From assembly GCA_001314545.1 (NCBI GenBank), contig LIHN01000009.1, positions 62,001-126,000 on the forward strand: a DNA stretch of 64,000 bases, given 5' to 3'. The stretch is from Bacteroidetes bacterium HLUCCA01. Lineage in GTDB: Bacteria; Bacteroidota; Rhodothermia; Balneolales; HLUCCA01. How positions within the stretch are numbered: position 1 is the first letter of the stretch; each line of letters begins with the position of its first letter. The position numbers and the translations under genes are program-made. The notes beneath the pieces were generated by a model that was not told where the DNA came from, made no database searches, and saw only the letters and a program-made list of their open reading frames with translations. Shown one piece after another: positions 6,781-14,886 of this stretch.

Positions 6781-8943
6781 ATGTCCGATTCCTACAAAGT
6801 CCTCACCCGAAAATACCGGCCCCGCTCGTTTGACGACGTAGTTTCCCAGGAACACGTCATCAGCACCCTGCGCAACGCCATCGCTCAGAACCGCATCTCG
6901 CATGCGTACCTGTTCTGCGGTCCACGCGGTGTGGGCAAGACCACCATGGCCCGTGTCGTGGCCCGGATGATCAACGGCGTCAGCATGGATGTGGACGGCG
7001 AGGAACTGGGCCGCACCCTGGACATCATCGAAATTGATGCGGCCTCCAACAGCGGGGTCGACGATGTGCGCAGTCTGCGCGAAGGCGTTCGCGTGCCACC
7101 CCAGAACGGGACCTACAAGGTGTATATCATCGATGAGGTGCACATGCTCAGCAAGCAGGCCTTCAACGCCCTGCTCAAGACCCTGGAAGAACCGCCTCCG
7201 TACATCAAATTCATCTTCGCGACCACCGAGCCCCATAAAGTGCTGCCCACCGTGCTCTCGCGGGTGCAGCGCTTCGACTTCCGGCGCATCAAGGTCACCG
7301 AAATTGTGGACCGGCTCCGGTTTATCAGCGAACAGGAAGGGATAACCATCGATGATGCCTCCCTCCACGTGATTGCCCGCAAGGCCGATGGCGCCCTGCG
7401 CGATGCCCTGAGTATCATGGATCAGGCGATTGCTTTCTGCGGCAATACCATCGACCACGACGCCCTGCTGGATGCGCTGAACGTGGTCAGCAACGACCGC
7501 CTGTTTGAGCTGATCGATTGTGCCAAAAACCACGATCCGCGTCGAGCGATGGAAATTATTGACGCCCTGCTGTTTGAAGGGCACGACATTCAGGAATTCC
7601 TCGGGGCGCTGACCGAGCACCTGCGGAATATGTATCTGGCTCAGGATGCGGGCAGCATGCAGCTGATTGAAGCCACCGATGACGAAAAGTCCCGGCTGCG
7701 GCGTTCGGCCGAGGGGTTCACCGAGCAGGATCTGCTGCGGATGATGCATCTGACCAGCGAAACGCAGTTTCGGGTGCGGGAGGCCCAGCAGCCTCGCATT
7801 CAGCTGGAAATGGCCGTTTTGAGGCTGACCACGATGGATCGCTCGGAGGGGTTGAATCAGTTGCTGTCAGAGATACGCGACCTTAAAAAAAAACTCCATG
7901 AGTCAGGGGTGACGTCGGCCGGGTCGGCCGATGAGGCCGGTTCAGCAGATTCACCCGGGTCGGCCGATGAGAACGCTGACCAGGCCCCGACGGCAAGCCC
8001 GGGTCACATGCAGCCTGAAACACCTGTACTACCTGAACAAGCATCGTCGCCCGCCCCTGCCCGGACCACCCGAGCGGCCAAAAGCGCCCGGCATGAACTG
8101 CCTGAATCGCCCGATGAACCATCGCCCAAACCGGAGGTTCCGACCAAAAACACACAGACAGATCGCAACGGGAAGGCGGATACCGCTTCGCAGAGCACAA
8201 CGGTGCAATCGCCGGACGCTTCCAGCCCGGATACACGCTCAGCCACGCCCGCCACACAGGCTTCCGGCTCGCTGCTCGACCGTTACCTCGGTGGGTCGGC
8301 CATCAAAAAATCGGGTAAAAATAACGGAAACGGCACCCGAAATCGGGCCTCAGACCGACTTGCCAACCATGGCAGCGCCGGACAGGTCAACGAGTCGGTG
8401 CCGGAAAACAGTAACGGAGCAGGCGGCGACCTCCCCGTCAACGGAACGAACGGCACCCGGCCCAACGAAGCGCTGCAGATCCTTGCCCCAACCCCTGACA
8501 TCGACGCAACGGACCACACCACCGACATCTATGTGGAAGAGCCCGATCCCCTCGAGGAGACGGTTAGCGAAATCCAGGACCGCGATGTACCGCTGCATGA
8601 GTTGCAGGAAGCCTGGCCCCGCTGGCTGGAACAAGTCAAAACCGACTGTGCCCAGCTCGTTTCCTTCAGTATCAGTCGCACCAAACTGCTGGACGTGCGC
8701 GGTCGCATCATACAACTCGAGTGCCAGGACGAGCTCACCCTCCAGTTAATCCGGCAGAACGAACAACAGCTGACCGCGTGTTTCGAGAAAGTACTGTCGG
8801 TATCGTTGTACATCGAGGCCACCGTCAGCAAGGTGCAGCCCGAAAACCACAACGATCCCTACACGCAGTTCAAGAAAATACAGCAGGCCGACCCGAAAGT
8901 CCGTGCGATTGTGGATATTTTCGGCGCGGAGCTGGACTATTAA
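6781..8943 (+). CDS. dnaX: DNA polymerase III subunit gamma/tau
   Basis: 720 residues; clamp-loader ATPase. I start at 6781 (MSDSYKVLTRKYRPRSF), where homology begins; the upstream in-frame extension overlaps the divergent sigma factor gene. Walker A is GPRGVGKTT (47-55), Walker B is IIDEVHML, sensor 1 region ATTEPHK, and the arginine-finger motif is SRV rather than the usual SRC. The four-Cys zinc module normally found near residues 64-80 is absent. Residues about 380-590 are a low-complexity linker with GSAD repeats, then a tau-type C-terminal domain (ELQEAWPRWLEQVKTDCAQL). An A9 run at residues 369-371 could yield a short gamma form. Upstream of ybaB and recR, a classic cluster. Confidence 0.97.
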   Translation: MSDSYKVLTRKYRPRSFDDVVSQEHVISTLRNAIAQNRISHAYLFCGPRGVGKTTMARVVARMINGVSMDVDGEELGRTLDIIEIDAASNSGVDDVRSLREGVRVPPQNGTYKVYIIDEVHMLSKQAFNALLKTLEEPPPYIKFIFATTEPHKVLPTVLSRVQRFDFRRIKVTEIVDRLRFISEQEGITIDDASLHVIARKADGALRDALSIMDQAIAFCGNTIDHDALLDALNVVSNDRLFELIDCAKNHDPRRAMEIIDALLFEGHDIQEFLGALTEHLRNMYLAQDAGSMQLIEATDDEKSRLRRSAEGFTEQDLLRMMHLTSETQFRVREAQQPRIQLEMAVLRLTTMDRSEGLNQLLSEIRDLKKKLHESGVTSAGSADEAGSADSPGSADENADQAPTASPGHMQPETPVLPEQASSPAPARTTRAAKSARHELPESPDEPSPKPEVPTKNTQTDRNGKADTASQSTTVQSPDASSPDTRSATPATQASGSLLDRYLGGSAIKKSGKNNGNGTRNRASDRLANHGSAGQVNESVPENSNGAGGDLPVNGTNGTRPNEALQILAPTPDIDATDHTTDIYVEEPDPLEETVSEIQDRDVPLHELQEAWPRWLEQVKTDCAQLVSFSISRTKLLDVRGRIIQLECQDELTLQLIRQNEQQLTACFEKVLSVSLYIEATVSKVQPENHNDPYTQFKKIQQADPKVRAIVDIFGAELDY
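7885..7893 (+). promoter_or_regulatory. A9 slippage site in dnaX, possible gamma-subunit frameshift signal
   Basis: Nine consecutive A residues (Lys369-371 codons) lie just after the ATPase/domain III region. Reading in the -1 frame adds ACT-CCA then stops at TGA 7899-7901; the +1 frame stops at TGA 7910-7912. Either slip would give a product of about 373-377 residues equal to a gamma subunit. Known precedent: Thermus dnaX uses transcriptional slippage on an A9 run and E. coli uses -1 ribosomal frameshifting. GC-rich self-complementary sequence follows (GGCCGGGTCGGCC). Confidence 0.6.
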
Positions 8944-9116
8944 CATTGCGGCGGGCAGCGCGGCTGTTTCGCCATCGAAAAACCTTAACCCGTCGGCGGG
9001 AGGCTTCGGCAGGCAGTAACGCCCCAAACGGTCGGGAGACTGTTGTCAGCGCCACCGTCGATCTGAACCGTAGAAGGGCTGCATCAGCGGCCCCATCGAC
9101 CTAAACCGAGAAAATT

Positions 9117-9461
9117 ATGAGTTTCAACATGGCCGACATGTTCGGCAAAGTACAGGAAATGCAGCGCAAGATGGAAGAAACCAAGCAACAGCTCGGGGAG
9201 CTGGAGGTTTCGGCCGAGGTAGGCGGCGGCATGGTCCGCGTGACGGCAACGGGCAACCGCGAGCTGCGCAGCATTAAAATAGATAAAGACGTCATCGACC
9301 CGAGTGATCCCGAGATGCTCGAGGATCTGATTGTGGCCGGAGTGAACAAGGCCCTGGCCGAGGCGGATCAGGTGGGCAAGGAGAAGATGGCCGAGATCAC
9401 CAAGGGCATGATTCCGGGCGGTGGGATTCCCGGCATGGACCTGAGCAAATTCGGGTTATAG
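9117..9461 (+). CDS. ybaB: YbaB/EbfC family nucleoid-associated protein
   Basis: 114 residues, normal length for the family. The N-terminus is a helical coiled segment (FGKVQEMQRKMEETKQQLGE), followed by the conserved beta region (GGMVRVTATGNRELRSIKID). The C-terminus is KGMIPGGGIPGMDLSKFGL. Known for the family: a small dimeric DNA-binding protein with a tweezer-like fold, usually encoded between dnaX and recR, exactly as here. The start at 9117 follows a 170-base gap after dnaX in which I see no other gene. recR begins 15 bases after the stop, so the two are co-transcribed. Confidence 0.96.
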   Translation: MSFNMADMFGKVQEMQRKMEETKQQLGELEVSAEVGGGMVRVTATGNRELRSIKIDKDVIDPSDPEMLEDLIVAGVNKALAEADQVGKEKMAEITKGMIPGGGIPGMDLSKFGL

Positions 9462-9476
9462 GAGTCGCGAACCGGC

Positions 9477-10082
9477 ATGCAATTAACCTCCGAAACGCTG
9501 GAAAACGCCATCGAGCAGCTGGCGAAGCTCCCGGGCATGGGTCGGAAGACGGCCCAGCGCATGGCCATGCACCTGCTCAAGCAGAGCGACGACCGGGTGA
9601 ACCAGCTCGCGCAGTCGCTCATCGATTTAAAGACCAAGATCAAATACTGCTCGGTGTGTTATAACGTCACCGACAGCGATCCGTGTCCGGTGTGTACCAA
9701 TGCCAAGCGCAAAACCGGCACCATTTGCGTGGTAGAAGACCCGAAGGATGTGTACGTCATTGAGAAAATGAACGAATTTCGGGGTCGGTATCATGTACTG
9801 GGCGGGGTGATTTCGCCGATGGAGAATGTAGGTCCGAACGACATCCGCATCAAAGAGCTCATCGCGCGGATCAACGACGAGGCCGAAGGCGTGGAGGAGC
9901 TCATCCTGGCGCTCAATCCCGACGCCGAGGGGGAAGCCACCTCCTTCTACATCAATAAAATGGTCAAGCCCTTCGGCGTGCGCGTAACCCGGATTGCGCA
10001 CGGAATACCGGTCGGCAGCGAACTCGAATTCATCGACGAAGCCACGCTCAATCGCGCCTTTGCCGGACGGGTGACGTTTTAG
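9477..10082 (+). CDS. recR: Recombination mediator protein RecR
   Basis: 201 residues, usual length. The N-terminal helix-hairpin-helix (LAKLPGMGRKTAQRMAMHLL) is followed by the four-Cys zinc finger (YCSVCYNV...DPCPVCTN), then a Toprim domain (ICVVEDPKDVYVIEKMNEF; ALNPDAEGEATSFYI) and the C-terminal Walker-B-like end. Known for the family: works with RecF/RecO to load RecA on gapped single-stranded DNA. It is the third gene of the dnaX-ybaB-recR cluster. The accessory island begins right behind its stop codon at 10082. Confidence 0.97.
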   Translation: MQLTSETLENAIEQLAKLPGMGRKTAQRMAMHLLKQSDDRVNQLAQSLIDLKTKIKYCSVCYNVTDSDPCPVCTNAKRKTGTICVVEDPKDVYVIEKMNEFRGRYHVLGGVISPMENVGPNDIRIKELIARINDEAEGVEELILALNPDAEGEATSFYINKMVKPFGVRVTRIAHGIPVGSELEFIDEATLNRAFAGRVTF

Positions 10083-10140
10083 GGGTAGAACACAAAATCC
10101 GGACACATTAAACGAGGAACATTCCGTTCAATTTACTATA

Positions 10141-10164
10141 CTCGTTATGAACAAACATAACGAG
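10141..10164. promoter_or_regulatory. Perfect 9-bp inverted repeat at the recombinase start
   Basis: CTCGTTATG (10141-10149) and CATAACGAG (10156-10164) are separated by 6 bases and end one base before the recombinase ATG. It overlaps where the ribosome-binding site should be. It could be an operator or RNA hairpin controlling the recombinase, or a recombination site. The sequence alone cannot separate these. Confidence 0.5.
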
Positions 10165-10165
10165 C

Positions 10166-10759
10166 ATGCAAAAATTCATCAACTTAATGAGCGTAAGAAG
10201 GTACAGTCCACGTACCATGGAGGCCTACACCACCTTGGTACGCACCTATCTTAAGGTCCTGGGAAAATGCGCCCCGGCACGTGTACGCGATGAAGATCTC
10301 ACTCGGTACATAAACAAATACTATGTAGAAAAAGGCTACTCACGGTCATACCAAAATCAGGTAGTCAATGCGCTGAAGTTGTACTACTCGGCAGAATTTG
10401 GACGTAAGATTGGAGAAATTCCCCTTTCACAAAAGGCGTTGGAGCAACTCCGCGTGTACTACAAACTATACAAGCCAGCCGAATATCTGTTTGAAGGACA
10501 GTTTGGTGGGATGTATTCCACCACGAGTATCCAAACCCTATTTCGTAAAGCCTTGAAAGAATGCAAGATCAAAAAAAAGGCAACCGTCCATACCTTACGA
10601 CATAGTTATGCAACACACTTGTTGGAGAGCGGAACGGATTTACGCATTATTCAGGAATTGTTAGGCCACAAAAGCAGTAAGACGACTGAACTATATACCC
10701 ATGTGAGTCAGCAAACCAAACAAAAAATACCCAATCCTCTTGACCAGCTCGGACTGTAA
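10166..10759 (+). pseudogene. Tyrosine recombinase (XerC/IntI-like) with internal deletion
   Basis: 197 residues, while related integrases have about 270-300. The N-terminal SAM-like core-binding domain is present ([40 protein letters not shown]). The C-terminal catalytic half is present with HTLRH (His142, Arg145), [11 protein letters not shown] (His168) and the nucleophile Tyr177 in YTHVS. Around residues 83-87 the text jumps from the end of the core-binding domain to the segment just before LFEGQFGG. About 80-90 residues are lost, including the first catalytic Arg and the beta-hairpin Lys. The frame is intact, but a recombinase without these should not cut DNA. It lies on the same strand as the cassettes, upstream of them. 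Confidence 0.85.
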
Positions 10760-10762
10760 TAT

Positions 10763-10841
10763 TGTGCAACAAACATGCGCATATCACTCCAAATCAGCAT
10801 GATATACGCATATTTATTGCGTATATAAACAAGTTGTGCGT
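10763..10841 (+). other. Candidate primary recombination site (attI/attC-like) in front of cassette 1
   Basis: The segment behind the recombinase holds a perfect 9-bp inverted repeat (ATATACGCA 10802-10810, TGCGTATAT 10818-10826) and ends in GTTGTGCGT (10833-10841). That terminal GTT core is the expected crossover point: cassette 1 would begin there. The outer arms are only loosely complementary, so whether this is an attI or an attC remnant is open. Confidence 0.5.
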
Positions 10842-10879
10842 CATAATAAAGAGAGTTCGTGCCTAAATGAATCAAAGAT

Positions 10880-11203
10880 ATGAGTGAAAATATTTTATAT
10901 ACGTTTGTTGCTGAAGATGCAATAAAAGATACAGAGATGTTTACCTTAAATTGTAATTGTGGAGGTAAGGTGATAATAATGTCTCCGTTTCAAGAAACTG
11001 AAGTTACATGTCCAGAATGCGAATCATTAATTAAGATTCTTGTCGTAAGCGGAGACCCTGGTTATATAATTGGTGCAGATGAAAATGGAGAACCAAAATT
11101 GGTGCCAGTTCAAGGAAGCAAAGCAAAACCGATTGAACTTTTATCTGAATCGGAAAAAAATAAAATTCTTTCTAACGTGAAGAATCAGATTAAAAAGGGC
11201 TAA
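10880..11203 (+). CDS. Small zinc-ribbon protein, first gene of cassette 1
   Basis: 107 residues. A four-Cys zinc ribbon is visible (Cys pair in LNCNCGGKV, Cys pair in VTCPECESL, about 24-52), followed by a C-terminal charged helix (LLSESEKNKILSNVKNQI). I do not recognise a family. Small zinc ribbons often act as adaptor or nucleic-acid-binding subunits. The next gene starts 4 bases downstream and the third overlaps it, so the three make one transcript inside a single cassette. AT-rich codon use differs strongly from dnaX and recR, indicating horizontal origin. Confidence 0.72.
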   Translation: MSENILYTFVAEDAIKDTEMFTLNCNCGGKVIIMSPFQETEVTCPECESLIKILVVSGDPGYIIGADENGEPKLVPVQGSKAKPIELLSESEKNKILSNVKNQIKKG

Positions 11204-11207
11204 TAAT

Positions 11208-11588
11208 ATGGGTTTACTAAAGGAAAACTTGTTACTCATTAATAGTAATGGAAATGAGATTGACATTGATGAACTATTTAATAGTTACAGTGATGAATCT
11301 GATAGAGTACTTGCTAACGATGAAATTGGAACAATAATTTATACAGCAGACTTAGATGTATTTTCTCTTGAGGTAACATCAACCGGACATTTGATTCCCA
11401 AAAAAGTTAATCAACTTAGTAGGTGTAGATTTGGTACATCAATTATCAGATTACAAATTGGTAGTAAAATAGCATCTTATTCATCAGATACAATTTTCCA
11501 TGTAAAAAAGGATGATTATGTAATTAAAGTACGAGCTGACAAATTAAAAAAAGGAATGGTACTATCAACAGGAGAAAAAGTATACTGA
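11208..11588 (+). CDS. Hypothetical protein with Hint/intein-like traits, second gene of cassette 1
   Basis: 126 residues, no signal peptide. The C-terminal part (IASYSSDTIFHVKKDDYVIK then VRADKLKKGMVL) resembles the TxxH...A..L..GD pattern of Hint-fold proteins (inteins, hedgehog-type), though the His is replaced (SSDTIF) and no catalytic Cys/Ser start or terminal Asn is evident. The match is weak and I assign no function. It overlaps the next gene's start by one base (TGATG) and follows the zinc-ribbon gene by 4 bases, so it is translated with both. Confidence 0.65.
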   Translation: MGLLKENLLLINSNGNEIDIDELFNSYSDESDRVLANDEIGTIIYTADLDVFSLEVTSTGHLIPKKVNQLSRCRFGTSIIRLQIGSKIASYSSDTIFHVKKDDYVIKVRADKLKKGMVLSTGEKVY

Positions 11589-12574
11589 TGAATTTTAAAA
11601 ATCAATTTGAAAAGGCAATATACGATATTGCAATTGACGTTTTTGGAGGAGAAAGTGCTCAAATAGAACATAACAAGGTTATTTATATTGAGGATAAAAC
11701 TGCAAAAAGTACAATCTCATTTGCAGGACCACCAAAGAAAGAAATTGATGTTTTAAATGTCACAATTTCAAAGGAATTAAAGACTCAGATTCTTATAAGT
11801 TGTAAGGATTTCAAAACTACAAAAGCAGAACCTGCTCATGTGCAAGAGTGGTGTTCTGTTGTGAGTACCATGAATAAACATGCTGTTGATTCAAATTATA
11901 TCGGGATTGTTATTTCATCGAGTGGTTTTTCTTCTGGTTGTGAGGGATGGGCATCATCTGAAAATATTGCTTTAATTCCACCATTAAAAGGGATTAATAT
12001 AACATTTTCCGAAGAACAGGTTGTAAGGATGTTTAGAAGAGTTTGTATTGCGATTTTGCGTAGATTAAAGTTCCCATTCGAAGATTTGTTAATTGCTCCA
12101 AACCTTTTTGATTTTTGTTTTACTATTACCTCAGACTTTGAAGGATTTGTTGGAGCAAATACAAGTTCGCGATATAAAAAAGTGAGTAAAGGTTGGAATT
12201 CAAATTTTTCAGAATTAGTAAACTCTTTGATTGGCAGAAAAATAGAATCAATACATTTTTCAAAAGAAAAGTTTTATCTAATCTTAGATGCAAATTTCAT
12301 ACTTAGTTATTCACAAAACCATATTGAATTTGGAGAGTTTGATAAGCCTGAAATAGAATGTGAAGAATCTCCACTCTGTACAAAAAACATTGATAATGAA
12401 GAAATATCTTTTGAATCTGTAAGAGATTTGATTGTTGGTGCAAAAGTTACAAGTGCTGCGGATTTTCAAGAATATATTGAACTTGGAATTGATGGTAAAC
12501 TGAATTTAGGACTTATGCCTAATAATAGAATCCATGCAATGATTTTTGATGAAATAAGAGAAATGAATGAATAA
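11588..12574 (+). CDS. PD-(D/E)XK (Mrr-like) nuclease candidate, third gene of cassette 1
   Basis: 328 residues. The N-terminal 130 residues look like a restriction-endonuclease fold: an opening helix (FEKAIYDIAIDVFGG), a conserved Asp in KKEIDVLNV (Asp54), the strand QILISCKDF with Lys73 in the place of the E/Q-x-K motif, then a helix and GIVISSSGFSSGCEGWA, as in Mrr-type enzymes. The acidic residue before the Lys is Ser, as in variants where Q-x-K replaces E-x-K, so activity is unproven. The C-terminal 200 residues are unassigned and may sense or bind a partner. With the zinc-ribbon and Hint-like genes it could form a defence module (inference). Confidence 0.68.
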   Translation: MNFKNQFEKAIYDIAIDVFGGESAQIEHNKVIYIEDKTAKSTISFAGPPKKEIDVLNVTISKELKTQILISCKDFKTTKAEPAHVQEWCSVVSTMNKHAVDSNYIGIVISSSGFSSGCEGWASSENIALIPPLKGINITFSEEQVVRMFRRVCIAILRRLKFPFEDLLIAPNLFDFCFTITSDFEGFVGANTSSRYKKVSKGWNSNFSELVNSLIGRKIESIHFSKEKFYLILDANFILSYSQNHIEFGEFDKPEIECEESPLCTKNIDNEEISFESVRDLIVGAKVTSAADFQEYIELGIDGKLNLGLMPNNRIHAMIFDEIREMNE

Positions 12575-12583
12575 AAATTACGA

Positions 12584-12719
12584 ACGCACAACACGCGGTA
12601 TAAAACATTGGGGTTTAAGTGGTTACGCAAGCATTCTGCCACGCATCAAGTTTGGTGTAAATGGACAGGAAAGTAGCCCGCAATCCCCAACGATTTCATA
12701 CCGCCAAACGTTGGGGGGC
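12584..12719 (+). other. attC-like recombination site 1 (end of cassette 1)
   Basis: The outer 5' core is ACGCACAAC (12584-12592) and the outer 3' core is GTTGGGGGGC (12710-12719). Inside, GCGGTAT pairs exactly with ATACCGC (12698-12704) and TTGGGG with CCCCAA (12685-12690), so a single strand would fold into a long imperfect hairpin as integron attC sites do. The site starts 10 bases after the nuclease stop. Length, 136 bp, is in the known attC range. Confidence 0.7.
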
Positions 12720-12739
12720 ATTGCAGAAAAACCGAATAA

Positions 12740-13312
12740 ATGAACTTGCTATCTGAAATAGTACCCAGATTAAATGTCTTAAAGGACGATGACTTTGCAA
12801 TTGCGGATGATGTTTTCATCGTCAATATATATAGTGCAGGTGACGTAATTCTCAGACCTGGGCTTATCTGTAGAAAATTATACTTCATTCAAGCAGGTTT
12901 AGTATACGCCTATTCAAATGACGAATCTGAAAGGATTTTGTGGTATGAATTTGGAGGTAATTCATTTACAGATGTTATTAGTTTCTATTCTCGGTTAGAG
13001 AGTAACATTTTCATCAAAGTAGCTGAAAATAAAACAAAAATAGCAAGTATATCTTTCGATGATTTGGATACGTTATATTCAAAACACCATAATTGGTCTA
13101 TCTGGGGAGCGAGATTCCACCAACATGAACTTTTAAGATTGACACAATATTACGAAAGCCTTAGAACCAAAGATGCAAGTCAACGATACCACGAACTTGT
13201 AGATACATACCCAGAAATCTTACAAAGAATTTCTCTCGGTCACATTGCATCATACTTAGGAATAAGCCAAGTTAGTTTAAGTCGAATCAGAGCAGGCACA
13301 CAAAAGAAATAA
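12740..13312 (+). CDS. Crp/Fnr family transcriptional regulator, first gene of cassette 2
   Basis: 190 residues. The N-terminal cyclic-nucleotide-binding-type beta roll is visible (YSAGDVILRPGLICRKLYFI, GLVYAYSNDESERILWYEF). A C-terminal helix-turn-helix follows (ISLGHIASYLGISQVSLSRIR, about 165-186). This short type is widespread in Bacteroidota and usually does not bind cAMP; the ligand is unknown. It starts 20 bases after the crossover point of cassette 2. It may control the SDR and membrane-protein genes behind it, which lie on the same strand at short distances. Confidence 0.88.
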   Translation: MNLLSEIVPRLNVLKDDDFAIADDVFIVNIYSAGDVILRPGLICRKLYFIQAGLVYAYSNDESERILWYEFGGNSFTDVISFYSRLESNIFIKVAENKTKIASISFDDLDTLYSKHHNWSIWGARFHQHELLRLTQYYESLRTKDASQRYHELVDTYPEILQRISLGHIASYLGISQVSLSRIRAGTQKK

Positions 13313-13396
13313 AATTCCTTTTTTTAACAAATGTAAAAGGAATGCTGATAACGAACCTTGATATTTGCATTATTTCACTAATTAGAGGTTCAAATA

Positions 13397-14278
13397 ATGA
13401 AAAAAACAAAGGTTTTGTTAGCTGGAGGCACGGGCTATTTGGGCGGTCATATTTTAAAAGTGCTTTCTGAGCAGCAGGTTGATACAATCGCTATAGTTCG
13501 AAAAGGAAAGAAAGCAAGCCTTAAGAAACTGCCTTCAATTCATACATTAGAAGCGGAAGTAACTAAAGCCAATACACTTCAAGGAATTTTTGATGGGGTA
13601 GACATTGTAATCTCAACCATTGGAATAACACGACAAAAAGATGGATTGACCTATTGGGATGTTGATTATCAGGCAAACAAAAACCTGCTTGACCAAGCCA
13701 TATCAGAAGGCGTAAAAAAATTCATTTATGTGGCATCGCTTAATGGTGAAAAAATGCTTGATTTGAAAATTTGTGAAGCAAAAGAACAATTTGTGACTGA
13801 CTTAAAAACATCGGGTATTGACTACTGCATTGTACGTCCAAATGGATTTTTCTCTGATTTAGGTGATTTTTTAGAGATGGCAAGCAAGGGAACAGTATAT
13901 CTATTTGGCAAAGGCAACTATAGAATTAATCCTATTGATGGTGAAGACTTAGCCATTGAAATAGTCAATATTTTAAGAACTAATAAAACTGAATTTACTA
14001 TTGGAGGACCATGCTTATATTCTCATAATGAATTAGTAAGCGTAGCCTCTGATATTTTAGGAAAAAAAGTTAAGGTCACCTATTTACCAAATTGGATAAA
14101 AAAAATTATTTTAATTGTAATTAGAACATTTTCCTCATCAAAAATCTATGGACCAGTTGAGTTTTTTCTTACTACATTATCAATGGACATGATTGCTCCA
14201 AAATACGGTAATAAAGCGTTGAGTAAGTTTTTGAGAACTATAAACAAGAGTATGCATCTCGTTTTTAACAAATGTTAA
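13397..14278 (+). CDS. NAD(P)-binding SDR/NmrA-type oxidoreductase
   Basis: 293 residues. A Rossmann fold is shown by the N-terminal nucleotide-binding motif VLLAGGTGYLGGHIL (Gly-x-x-Gly-x-x-Gly), followed by VDIVISTIGITRQ, FIYVASLNGE and IDYCIVRPNGFF. This is the atypical SDR (NmrA/complex I intermediate-like) type, which lacks a full YxxxK pair and may bind rather than turn over NAD(P)H. The substrate is unknown. It is the second gene of cassette 2, 84 bases behind the Crp/Fnr-like regulator, AT-rich like its neighbours. Confidence 0.88.
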   Translation: MKKTKVLLAGGTGYLGGHILKVLSEQQVDTIAIVRKGKKASLKKLPSIHTLEAEVTKANTLQGIFDGVDIVISTIGITRQKDGLTYWDVDYQANKNLLDQAISEGVKKFIYVASLNGEKMLDLKICEAKEQFVTDLKTSGIDYCIVRPNGFFSDLGDFLEMASKGTVYLFGKGNYRINPIDGEDLAIEIVNILRTNKTEFTIGGPCLYSHNELVSVASDILGKKVKVTYLPNWIKKIILIVIRTFSSSKIYGPVEFFLTTLSMDMIAPKYGNKALSKFLRTINKSMHLVFNKC

Positions 14279-14330
14279 AGGAAGAATCATATAAACTTCC
14301 GAACTTTGTAAAACAAATTAAAAAAATAGA

Positions 14331-14879
14331 ATGATGAAAGCATTTGATAAAAAAGTTTCGATTCCTTCATACTTGCACGAATTACACGGTAAGCAAGCAA
14401 GTGTTTTTGATTTATTAATCAATTATACCACAGCAATAATTACAACTATTATTATATTGTTACTCGCCTGGGATTTAGCCTTAGAACCATTTAAGTTTAT
14501 CATCCTCGGTTTGTTAGCATTGGATTTAGCAGGTGGTGTAGTTTCAAATTTTACCGAAGGGACTAATAATTACTATATCGAAAAACCGAAAATGCGATAT
14601 GTATTTATTGCTTTTCACGTAGTTCAACCTTTGGTATTGATTTGGCTTTTCCCCAATGATTGGGTTGGAATAGCAGTAATTTCTGTTTATACGCTGACAG
14701 CAATGACCGTTATTAATAGCATTAGAGAACATTTGAGACAAAGAGTTTACGGTGCATTTTTGATGGTGATTGGGCTTTCAATATCATTTTTAGTTGGTGA
14801 AATGCAAACGATAGTTCACTTAATGCTAATTCTGTTTGTTGTAAAACTAATTATTGCGTTTGCAGTTAGATGGAAATAA
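14331..14879 (+). CDS. Small integral membrane protein of unknown function
   Basis: 182 residues (start could be the second ATG three bases later). About five membrane helices are predicted: IITTIIILLLAWDLALEPF, IILGLLALDLAGGVVSN, FIAFHVVQPLVLIWLF, GIAVISVYTLTAMTVI and LMLILFVVKLIIAFAV. The conserved-looking HELHGKQASVFD lies before the first helix. I do not recognise a family. It is the last gene of cassette 2, 52 bases after the SDR gene, and ends 7 bases before the second attC-like site. Confidence 0.8.
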   Translation: MMKAFDKKVSIPSYLHELHGKQASVFDLLINYTTAIITTIIILLLAWDLALEPFKFIILGLLALDLAGGVVSNFTEGTNNYYIEKPKMRYVFIAFHVVQPLVLIWLFPNDWVGIAVISVYTLTAMTVINSIREHLRQRVYGAFLMVIGLSISFLVGEMQTIVHLMLILFVVKLIIAFAVRWK

Positions 14880-14886
14880 ATACAAC

